The position numbers and the translations under genes were made by a program. A stretch of 64,000 nt of DNA. Source: JAAUUE01 sp943370025 (GTDB taxonomy: Bacteria; Cyanobacteriota; Cyanobacteriia; Cyanobacteriales; JAAUUE01). Under the pieces are notes generated by a model. That model saw only the letters and a program-made list of their open reading frames with translations, searched no databases and was not told the origin of the DNA. Positions 16,718 through 24,031 of the stretch are shown here, one piece after another (position 1 is the stretch's first letter; the number at the start of each line of letters is the position of its first letter). The DNA lies in NCBI GenBank assembly GCA_943370025.1, contig CALRPI020000007.1:1-64000 (forward strand), in the 5' to 3' direction.

Positions 16718-18588
16718 ACAAGAAATTAACAGTCATGTAGAAGAATATTTAGATTACTACTGTGACTTACATGCGCCTAGATTTGCTATTTTATTAAAAG
16801 GTCAATGGGGGTGTGGAAAAACATGGTTTATCAAAAACTATTGTAAAAAACTTAAAGAGAAAAAAGTACAGAAGAGGAATCTAATTTTTTATATGTAAGT
16901 CTTTACGGAATAACAAGTTTTTCCGAGATAGAATTTGCTTTCTTTCAACAATCTCATTCTATACTTACATCAGATCAGTTGCCGTTGGCTATTAGTTTTC
17001 TTAACTTGACTTTAAGGGTTCCATCAGCAGTTAATCTCACTGATAACTTGATTAAGTTTAGGAATAAAGATATTAGCAAAAAAATATTAATATTTGATGA
17101 CTTAGAGCGTTGCAAAATCGACATCAATAATATATTGGGCTACATTAATTCTTTCGTAGAGCATAAAGAATCAAAAGTAATCATTATTGCAAATGAAGAA
17201 GAATTAGAAAACTTATTAGGAGATTCTAACTACAAATCTATCAAAGAGAAATTAATAGGTAAAACTTTTGTTGTGTCCACGGATTTTGAGAGTGTATTGA
17301 ATGATTTTATTGATAAAATAAAGAATGAATATGCTAAAAAGTTTTTATTTGACAATACTAATTTGATACAAGATTTATATCAACAAGAGAAATATGAGAA
17401 TTTAAGAAGTTTGAATTTAATTATCTTAGACTTTGAAATGATCTTTGAAAACTTACCAGAAAAGGTAAGACATAAACCCGAAGCCTTACAAGAAATATTG
17501 AAAACACTTATAATTTTCTCTATTGAAGTTAAACGTAGAATGATATTTCCAAAAGATATTAGAAGTCTACAAGAAGAGCAGAAATCCAAGATAATCAAAC
17601 AAACTTTAAACTATCAATCTAAACCTGCTACAAATAGTGAAAATAAGATAATTTCACTTGAAGAAGATAAGAGATATTTCTTACTTAATTTCTATGATGT
17701 GTTTCCTAGCGAATCATGGTGGCAAAGTTTTTTAGCAAAGGTTTTATAGATAAAGACGAACTAGAAAAATCAATATTAAGTAGTAAGTATTTCTATAAGG
17801 AAGATACACCTAGCTGGGTTAAATTATTTCATTTTAATGAGCTTAGTGATGATGCCTTTGACAGTCTTATTGAAAAAGTTGAAATAGAATATAAAAATAG
17901 AGAGCATGAAGAAATTGGAGTAATAAAACATATTCATGGACTTCTTTTATTTTTCTCTGATGCTGGAATTTATTGTAGAAACAAAAAAGAAATTCTAGAT
18001 GATTCAAAACTATATATTGATGAGCTGAAGAATAATGGTCGTCTTTCTCTAACTTCTGATAATGAAAATAGACATAATAATCTTTTATTCCAAGGACAAG
18101 AATTTGAAGAGTTTAAAGTACTATGTTCATACATTAATGATATGCAAGAATTAGTAAGAGAAGAAATGATGCCTACATTTGGTCAAAATTTGCTATCTAC
18201 AATGCAAGAAAATAGCTATGAGTTCTATAGAATGACTTGTCTTCCTACTGAGCAAGACGAGTATTTTTCAGGTCAGAAATATTATGACATTCCTATATTT
18301 AGACATATAGAGTCAGATATTTTTGTAAAACAGCTATTATCTGTTAAGGAAGAAGATCAGCATCGCATTTTTTTCGCTCTAAAACAAAGATACAAATCCG
18401 ATAGTATTAATAAAATACTAATTGAAGAACTGATATGGCTCAAATCTGTTCAAGATTTATTGCAGATAGAAGTAGATAAAAGAAAAGGGAAACTTAGCGG
18501 TTATAAACTAAGGATATTGATAGAAGAATATTTACGTGGTTCTATTGAAAAACTTGAACTAAAACAATTACAAATGCAAGCTAATTAA
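16704..18588 (+). pseudogene. KAP-type P-loop NTPase gene with two one-base frameshifts
   Basis: Three consecutive open frames form one protein of about 627 residues. Frame 1 (16704-16898) carries Walker A, LLKGQWGCGKTWFIKNY. Frame 2 (through 17749) carries Walker B, KILIFDDLERC, and a sensor-like VIIIANEEEL, typical of KAP NTPases. Frame 3 (to 18588) is a charged helical C-terminal part. Adding one A to the A6 run at 16860-16865 joins frames 1 and 2 (EKKSTEEESNFLYVSLYG). Adding one T to the T6 run at 17728-17733 joins frames 2 and 3 (WWQSFFSKGFIDKDE). Both are single deletions in homopolymers, so the cause may be sequencing error, recent decay or slippage. The region is strikingly AT-rich and lacks HIP1 sites, which suggests transfer. 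KAP NTPases are often membrane- or defence-associated; this role is inferred. Confidence 0.75.
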
Positions 18589-18681
18589 CGAGATTATCTA
18601 AGAACACAGAATTTGTCAGGTTGAGCAACTATAATCCTGTGCTTCTATTATTTGAGTTTTCAATACTAATAATTAAGAGTT

Positions 18682-19191
18682 CTACTCAGGTTTACCGATA
18701 AAATCTAGTTTGCCTAGCTCTACGCCGTTGTGTCTCAGGATATTGTAGGCAGTGGTGACATGAAAATAGACATTGGGCTGTAGAAAATATAGGAGATAGG
18801 GCAATCCAGTAAACGTCATAGTTACGCCACGGACGGGAAGCTCGATCGATTTTTCCTCCGAACCATCAATTTGTTCTGGAGTTAAAGTTTTTAGGAAAGT
18901 AATGGTTTTTTGGAGGCGATCGACCAGCTCCGGGAAAGTAGTTTCATTATCCTCAAACTTCGGCGGTTCCACACCTGCAAGCCTTGCTGAGCCATTTTTT
19001 GCCATATCCGTAGCAATTTGCACTTGTTTCACCAGAGGGTACATATCAGGATATAGTCTACTGTTGAGTAGTACCGCAGGATCAATCTTTTTGGCTTCCG
19101 CATGGGCAGCACCCTTTTCTAGAATACTTATAAGATTAGTTAAAGAACGAACAAGCACGGGGATGGTGGCTTGATACATGGAAATCTGCAT
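18682..19191 (-). CDS. DUF1993 family protein
   Basis: The 169-residue protein begins MQISMYQATIPVLVRSLTNL and contains LYPDMYPLVKQVQIATDMAKN, both typical of DUF1993. The C-terminal half includes YFHVTTAYNILRHNGVELGK. DUF1993 proteins are helical and distantly related to DinB-like four-helix proteins. A His in FHVTTAYNILRHNG sits where DinB proteins bind metal. No function is established. It is divergent from the phosphatase-like gene at 19232 with about 40 bases between starts, and is the first gene after the AT-rich island. Confidence 0.88.
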   Translation of the reverse strand: MQISMYQATIPVLVRSLTNLISILEKGAAHAEAKKIDPAVLLNSRLYPDMYPLVKQVQIATDMAKNGSARLAGVEPPKFEDNETTFPELVDRLQKTITFLKTLTPEQIDGSEEKSIELPVRGVTMTFTGLPYLLYFLQPNVYFHVTTAYNILRHNGVELGKLDFIGKPE

Positions 19192-19231
19192 AAAATATTT
19201 TCCTAAATTTGGGTTGTTAGCCTATTATCTG

Positions 19232-19558
19232 ATGAAACTGTTATTTATCTGTAGTCGGAACCGATTACGTAGCCCCACGGCTGAGGCAGTATTTAGTGAA
19301 TATCCCGGATTAGAGGTAGATTCGGCGGGACTCGATCGCGATGCCGAGAATCTTTTGTGTGGTGAAGCAATTCAGTGGGCAGATATTATCTTTGTGATGG
19401 AGAAATCCCATCGCCGCAAACTCTCACAGAATTTTTCATCTTGGCTGCAACATAAACGGGTAGTCTGTCTAGATATTCCGGATAATTATGAGTATATGGA
19501 ATCAGCTTTAGTGGAATTACTAAAAAAGAAAGTACTACCCTTATTAGGAACTTTTTAG
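19232..19558 (+). CDS. Low-molecular-weight protein-tyrosine-phosphatase-like protein
   Basis: The protein is 108 residues from ATG 19232; the earlier TTG/ATG at 19178 overlaps the neighbouring DUF1993 gene and is less likely. It starts KLLFICSRNRLRSPTAEAVF. This contains a CX5R(S) active-site loop (C-SRNRL-RS) as in low-molecular-weight phosphatases. It then has DSAGLDRDAENLL and IFVMEKSHRRKLSQNF. It is shorter than classical LMW-PTPs (about 150 residues). The C-terminal general-acid region is LDIPDNYEYM. Similar short proteins exist in many bacteria, and phosphatase activity is inferred from the loop. Confidence 0.85.
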   Translation: MKLLFICSRNRLRSPTAEAVFSEYPGLEVDSAGLDRDAENLLCGEAIQWADIIFVMEKSHRRKLSQNFSSWLQHKRVVCLDIPDNYEYMESALVELLKKKVLPLLGTF

Positions 19559-19559
19559 A

Positions 19560-20051
19560 CTAATGGGACTTTTGATAATCTCCAGATTTTCCACCAGTTT
19601 TGCTCACCAGATGGATAGATTCGATCGCCATCGATTTCTGCAATCCCTTAGCCATGTCATAAAGAGTTAGCGCTGCCACCGAAACCGCCGTGAGGGCTTC
19701 CATTTCCACCCCAGTTTCTGCCTTAGTCACCACAGTTGCCTGAATTTGGTAGCCCGGTAGTCCGGGGTCGGGGATAATTTGTACCTCCACCTGATGAATC
19801 GGGATCGTGTGACAGAGAGGGATGAGGCTAGAAGTTTGCTTGGCAGCCATAATACCAGCTAGTCTGGCGGTTGCTAATACATCACCCTTGGGAGTATTCC
19901 CAGTGGCGATCGCTTCCATAGTTGCCGCCGCCATCCGGACTTGAGCAGCAGCGATCGCTTGCCGTTTGGTGGCTTGCTTCGAGGATACATCCACCATTTG
20001 CGCCTGTCCTTGAGAATCTAAATGGGTAAGTTGGGGATAATCTTGGGTCAT
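19560..20051 (-). CDS. moaC: Cyclic pyranopterin monophosphate synthase
   Basis: MoaC acts with MoaA in the first step of molybdenum cofactor synthesis, forming cPMP from GTP. The 163 residues include AARLAGIMAAKQTSSLIPLCHTIP, in which the catalytic His is within PLCHTIP. They also include GVEMEALTAVSVAALTLYDM with the conserved E-M-E-A, and the terminal KTGGKSGD with the essential Lys. It is convergent with the phosphatase-like gene with only one base between stops. The Moco product is needed by the xanthine-dehydrogenase-type enzyme encoded 10 kb downstream, though the genes are not linked in an operon. Confidence 0.96.
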   Translation of the reverse strand: MTQDYPQLTHLDSQGQAQMVDVSSKQATKRQAIAAAQVRMAAATMEAIATGNTPKGDVLATARLAGIMAAKQTSSLIPLCHTIPIHQVEVQIIPDPGLPGYQIQATVVTKAETGVEMEALTAVSVAALTLYDMAKGLQKSMAIESIHLVSKTGGKSGDYQKSH

Positions 20052-20059
20052 TTTGCCTC

Positions 20060-20163
20060 ATATCAAACTAATAAAAGGGTGAAACCCTTTTATTAGTTTA
20101 AATCCTTACGCAACAAGGTATTGAAAATCTTCTTTGGATCAAAAACTTGGCAAAATAGCATCA
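20060..20163. repeat. Repeat of the 'acgcagcaaggtat' family, copy 1
   Basis: It begins with a hairpin of AAAAGGGT/ACCCTTTT type (ctaataaaagggtgaaaccc) and continues taaatccttacgcaacaaggtatt. It ends caaaatagcatcaaaaa. Two closer relatives lie at 33945 and 35882. It sits just upstream of moaC on the minus strand, where the moaC promoter should be. Confidence 0.65.
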
Positions 20164-20231
20164 AAAATTACAAAAAAGGGCTGACGATGCCAGCCCTGTC
20201 CTTGGGATAATTGGATTTATATAGTCTTGAA

Positions 20232-20305
20232 CGGGCTAGGAGGGATTCGAACCCCCGACACCGTAGTCCGTAGCCACGTGCTCTAGTCCACTGAGCTACA
20301 AGCCC
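20232..20305 (-). tRNA. tRNA-Arg, anticodon ACG
   Basis: Read on the minus strand, the 74 bases fold into a full cloverleaf. The acceptor stem GGGCTTG/CTAGCCC has one T-T mismatch. The D arm is around GCTCAGTGGACTAGAGC. The anticodon stem is CGTGG/CTACG with loop CTACGGA, giving anticodon ACG (A34 expected to be inosine). The T arm is GGGGG-TTCGAAT-CCCTC. CCA is not encoded. It lies alone between moaC and the dioxygenase gene. Confidence 0.93.
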
Positions 20306-20389
20306 CCGTTTCATTCGCTATCGAAGTATATCATAACATACCATCTCCTGCAAAAATGGTGAGAAAGAACCAAGATTATTATTTAATTT

Positions 20390-21229
20390 ATGCTAAATTC
20401 TCTGGAAGACGGTAAAGAATCAGTCTTCGCATCACAATCAACTCTTGAACTACCCACCAGTCATGGGACTTTTCTAATTAAGGAAGACCTCAAAGCTCAG
20501 GTGAAACAGCAAAAATATGCCATTGCCTCAGGAAATTCCTTTCATCTGAGTCCACTGGGGCAATCAGCCTTAGTTAGTTTGCAAAAGTGCTGGGATGCCC
20601 TAGAGTACGACCCCTTTTATGGCGAGAAAGAGCCAACTTCCTATCGATCGCGCCGCTACACCGAATTTGACTTCACCCCCCGCACTGGAGAACTCCGTCC
20701 CCGTCCCCATGTCCCCTACGTGCAGAGCCAAGAAATGAATAGTTATGTTGGGGGCAAGGCGCGGCACTTTGGAGACTTATCGGTGGATACCTACGAAAAT
20801 CCTCTGTTTCAAGACTTGGTGAATTATAACTTTAGTCTATTCCCCGTCAACCTGAAGTTTCTGGAGATTGCGGCTCAACTCGATCGCGATTGGATTTGTC
20901 AAGTACATATTATGCGGATTGTGGTTGGCGCAGGGCAAACCACTGCTATCACTCCCGAAGGTATTCATTCTGATGGCTATCCCTTTGCTGGTTTGCACCT
21001 GATCAATAAAGTCAATGTCCAAGGCGGTGAAACTACCATCTATAGTTATGAAGAAGCTCCCTTGGCGACTACTACCTTTACTCAACCTCTGGATTCTTTG
21101 TGGCTAGAAGATCGAGACCTGAAGCATAGTGTGACAGATATTGCTAGTGGCGGGGTTGGGGATGGTTTCCGAGATATTTTAGCTATATCATTTTCTTTAC
21201 CTGATTCCATCTACGCAAAACGGGTCTAA
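20390..21229 (+). CDS. 2-oxoglutarate/Fe(II)-dependent dioxygenase family protein
   Basis: The 279-residue protein belongs to the 2OG-Fe dioxygenase family that includes the L-isoleucine-4-hydroxylase type. The iron ligands are visible as His-x-Asp in EGIHSDGYPF and a distal His in DRDLKHSVTDI. The 2OG-binding Arg is probably in GFRDILAISF. The segment HLINKVNVQGGETTIYS is typical. Members hydroxylate free amino acids; the substrate here cannot be read from sequence. The gene is monocistronic, downstream of the tRNA and followed by repeats. Confidence 0.85.
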   Translation: MLNSLEDGKESVFASQSTLELPTSHGTFLIKEDLKAQVKQQKYAIASGNSFHLSPLGQSALVSLQKCWDALEYDPFYGEKEPTSYRSRRYTEFDFTPRTGELRPRPHVPYVQSQEMNSYVGGKARHFGDLSVDTYENPLFQDLVNYNFSLFPVNLKFLEIAAQLDRDWICQVHIMRIVVGAGQTTAITPEGIHSDGYPFAGLHLINKVNVQGGETTIYSYEEAPLATTTFTQPLDSLWLEDRDLKHSVTDIASGGVGDGFRDILAISFSLPDSIYAKRV

Positions 21230-21235
21230 ACGTAT

Positions 21236-21416
21236 CTAAAATGTCATTGATCGAGTGGTTATTAGGTATAACTTTCTGCTTCCAGTGGGGGCAGAAAATT
21301 ATCTTATAAATAGTCTTTAACTACCCAATTAAAAACCACCGCATTAAAAACGGCTACTTTGGCTTTTCGCCCCCCAACGGGGGGCGAAAAATGATCTTTT
21401 ATTAAAAACGGCTACT
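21236..21416. repeat. Repeat cluster with 16-base direct repeats around a hairpin
   Basis: The first part (21243-21320) is a diverged copy of the tcattgataaagtggctag family also seen at 23556 and 51862. Next, attaaaaacggctact occurs twice, at 21343-21358 and 21401-21416. The two copies flank a hairpin TTTTCGCCCCCC/GGGGGGCGAAAA (about 21364-21390). The second copy ends 14 bases before the start of the next gene. The promoter of that gene is therefore inside or beyond this cluster. Confidence 0.65.
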
Positions 21417-21429
21417 AGCGCATGAGAGT

Positions 21430-22212
21430 ATGGCGGCAATTTTAACCCTACTAACTGATTTTGGACTACAGGATGCTTATGTGGGGATGATGAAGGGGGC
21501 GATCGCCCGAACTAATCCCAACTTACTAGTCATTGACCTCAGTCATCACATTCCGCCCCAAAATATCCGGGCAGCGAGTTTTTGTCTGGCAGCGGCTTTT
21601 CCCTACTTCCCCGCCAATACTATCCATGTAGCGGTGGTGGATCCGGGAGTGGGTGGAACCCGCAAATCTGTGGCAATTAAATTTGCCCAAGGGTATGTAA
21701 TTGCCCCCGATAATGGTTTGTGTAGTCATTTGCTCCAACAATATCCAGTATTGGCGGCGGTAAGTTTAACGAATTTTAAGTATTGGCTGACTTTTACTCC
21801 CAGCAAAACTTTTCATGGGCGAGATATTTTTGCCCCCGTGGCTGCCCACCTCGCCAATGGGGTGGCGATCCAAGACCTAGGGGAAGCGATCGCCCCCCAA
21901 TCTCTTGTCACCCTGCCTGCCCTAGAGGTTGTCCCCACCCCGACGGGATTATTGGGCAAAATCCAGTACATCGATCATTTTGGCAATTTAGTGACGAATA
22001 TTCCTAGCGATCGCGTGGCTGGGAAGGTGTGGTATCTCAAGGTAGCTGGAAAAAGAATTAGTTACCGTCATACCTATAATGGAGTTCCGGCGGGGCAGTC
22101 GATCGCCCTGATTGGCAGTCATAACTACATCGAAATTGCCACCAATCAAGGCAGTGCCGAGCAGGAATTAGGTTGCACGTGGGGCGATGCAGTAGAAGTC
22201 ACCTTGGTTTAA
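21430..22212 (+). CDS. SAM hydroxide adenosyltransferase (DUF62)
   Basis: The 260-residue enzyme belongs to the fluorinase/DUF62 family, which hydrolyses S-adenosylmethionine to adenosine and methionine. The signature is visible as TLLTDFGLQDAYVGMMKGAI (residues 5-24), with the conserved Asp in LTDFG. Further conserved segments are HVAVVDPGVGGTRKS, the APDNGLCSHLL segment, and FHGRDIFAPVAAHLANG with the R-D-F/I pattern of hydrolases. The C-terminal domain ends GSHNYIEIA. The length is normal. It is convergent with the PATAN-REC gene. Confidence 0.93.
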   Translation: MAAILTLLTDFGLQDAYVGMMKGAIARTNPNLLVIDLSHHIPPQNIRAASFCLAAAFPYFPANTIHVAVVDPGVGGTRKSVAIKFAQGYVIAPDNGLCSHLLQQYPVLAAVSLTNFKYWLTFTPSKTFHGRDIFAPVAAHLANGVAIQDLGEAIAPQSLVTLPALEVVPTPTGLLGKIQYIDHFGNLVTNIPSDRVAGKVWYLKVAGKRISYRHTYNGVPAGQSIALIGSHNYIEIATNQGSAEQELGCTWGDAVEVTLV

Positions 22213-22238
22213 TAAATTGGGGATTAGAGAATTTGGGA

Positions 22239-23432
22239 TTAGATATTGGGTTCCCCAAGACCGATATATTTTTCTAGCAACATTAATAATTCCTGCTCTT
22301 GGAAAGGTTTAGTTAAATAATCCGTAGCTCCGACCATTTTTGCCCGGACGCGATCGATAAACCCATCCTTCCCCGTCAACATCAAGATCGGGGTCTGACG
22401 AAAATCCGTAGATTTCCTGAGCATTCCACATAGATCGTAGCCATCCAACTTCGGCATCACTAAGTCACAGAGGATCAAATCTGGCTGGAGTTGAAATATT
22501 TGGGCAAAACTTTCTAGGGGGTCTTGGATAGTTGTCACCTGATAGCCTTGAGCCTGAAGCGTATACTCAATTATTTTCCGAATTGCTCCATCGTCATCAA
22601 TACACACCACATGGGGGCGAACTCCCGTAGCAATACGCGGCTCTCCTCGGTGTTGCTGGAGATCGATCGACTGCAAACTCGGCATTTGCACCCAGCCCTG
22701 TTGAATACAGGGATATATAGCTTTAGCGACAGGGAGAATATCCCGGCTGAGGTAGCGGGCTAGTTGGCGCAGAGAAGTTTGTCCATCCGCCCATTTGTCT
22801 AAGGTTTTGAAGGCACTTTCTGGTAGAGATAGCTGGAGTTTCTCGCGATCGGTAATCAAGGGGCATTGTTCCGGCGATTGGATATAGGGTTGGAGCTGCT
22901 TCCACTCCTGAACCTGTTTCATCACTTCAGTAACGATCGGCTCAATTTCTAAGGTAGTCAACTGGGGAGATAGCCCCGCCCCCAGATCAAAAATAAAATA
23001 GCCTTGATGTAGCGTTAGCAAGTCAAAAAGGGTTTCCTTAATCATGCTACTAATAATGCTGCGTCCCTGAGCCGGAGTTAGCAGCCGCTTCTCGAGGAGT
23101 TCCCATAGGTAACTATATTCAGGGGCGGTGGTGGTAGCCTGAAAACTACGCCGGAAGCTATCGGCAGGCAAGTCTAATTTGTAGCGTTGGAGATAGTCTC
23201 GAAGTCGCTGGAGACTGGGACTACTATCGGCAGCATAGACAATTTGCCCATCCCGAAAGAACATAAACCAAGAAGAGCTGATATGGGACTCTTTGGGTTG
23301 AGAAACTTGGTTTAATTCTATAGATGAGCTAGCGGTTGCGTGAGATTCGACCAATAACTCTCCGGTGCGCTGCCCCAAGGCGATGAGCTGGAGAATACTG
23401 CGGATATCAATTTCGTTTAGTGTTCCCTGCAT
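22239..23432 (-). CDS. PATAN-domain response regulator
   Basis: The 397-residue protein has an N-terminal PATAN/DUF4388 domain (about 1-110), with the opening GTLNEIDIRSILQLIALGQRTGELLV and the FFRDGQIVYA strand. A helical linker follows, then a C-terminal receiver domain (about 275-393). In the receiver, acidic Asp residues lie in VVCIDDDG, the phosphoacceptor Asp in ILCDLVMPKLDG, and Thr and Lys in MLTGKDG and YLTKPF. This is the architecture of PixG/PilG/PatA-type regulators of type IV pilus motility in cyanobacteria. HmpF, a motility protein, is encoded 600 bases away, divergently. No histidine kinase or CheA is in the window. Confidence 0.9.
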   Translation of the reverse strand: MQGTLNEIDIRSILQLIALGQRTGELLVESHATASSSIELNQVSQPKESHISSSWFMFFRDGQIVYAADSSPSLQRLRDYLQRYKLDLPADSFRRSFQATTTAPEYSYLWELLEKRLLTPAQGRSIISSMIKETLFDLLTLHQGYFIFDLGAGLSPQLTTLEIEPIVTEVMKQVQEWKQLQPYIQSPEQCPLITDREKLQLSLPESAFKTLDKWADGQTSLRQLARYLSRDILPVAKAIYPCIQQGWVQMPSLQSIDLQQHRGEPRIATGVRPHVVCIDDDGAIRKIIEYTLQAQGYQVTTIQDPLESFAQIFQLQPDLILCDLVMPKLDGYDLCGMLRKSTDFRQTPILMLTGKDGFIDRVRAKMVGATDYLTKPFQEQELLMLLEKYIGLGEPNI

Positions 23433-23961
23433 TTATCTAGTGTTCCCTGCCTTAGTGAAACATCCGCCCTTGAAAAATAATACTTCCTTGCCCCTGAGTG
23501 TCAACCCCTAGTTAAATCAATTAGGTAGAATCAACTATAGGACTTAGGCACTGAGAGGTCATTGATAAAGTGGCTAGAGGGTCTGATTTTGCGCCCCCTC
23601 TGGGGGTGCAGAATCAGGGTTTATAAAAATATCCTCTGAAAACAAATTACTTAGACTCTAGGAAGTCCTGAATTACATCATTGCCATTAGTCTGATTCTA
23701 TTAGAGGGTGGCAATTTTCTCCAGCCCTAGCGATCGAATCTAATAAAAATCAAGATTCTCTTGTCAGTAGCTCAGTCCCTGAGTTAAGATCACAGCAAAA
23801 CTTGAGTTCAATTCCTGATCATCACGAATTTTCCTAGTCTACACCGCCATCTCACTGCCGTTTCACCTCATTATTCTACGGAAGTTTTTGTCAAAAAAAT
23901 TTCTAAAGATTGAGAATAGCAGTTTTTAGGTGTACCCTGAGTTAAACCATATAATTGAATT
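23433..23961. other. Divergent intergenic region with one repeat and no gene
   Basis: It separates the PATAN-REC gene and hmpF. A repeat of the tcattgataaagtggctag family lies at about 23556-23640. Its hairpin is GCGCCCCCTC/GGGGGTGC-like, and it is nearly the reverse complement of 51862-51922. The remaining 300 bases carry no ORF. The direct repeat tgttccctgc lies at 23424-23450, at the very start of the upstream gene. Confidence 0.55.
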
Positions 23962-23993
23962 GGAGTTTACGTATTTATCCACGTAAACCTCCT
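23962..23993. promoter_or_regulatory. Inverted repeat upstream of hmpF
   Basis: GGAG-TTTACGT and ACGTAAACCTCC form an inverted repeat of 11 bp with one bulge and a 9-base spacer, about 40 bases before the hmpF start. It could be an operator for a dimeric regulator or a 5' leader hairpin. The position, close to where a promoter should be, is the only evidence. Confidence 0.4.
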
Positions 23994-24031
23994 ATATTCT
24001 AACAGCGAGACACATAAAGAGGATCATTGGT

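Noticed and set aside
16860..16865. Programmed -1 frameshifting in the KAP gene
   Set aside because: A6 alone is a weak slippery site, no downstream stimulatory stem is evident, and a second identical-type break at 17728 makes deletion or sequencing error simpler. It is kept only as an alternative.
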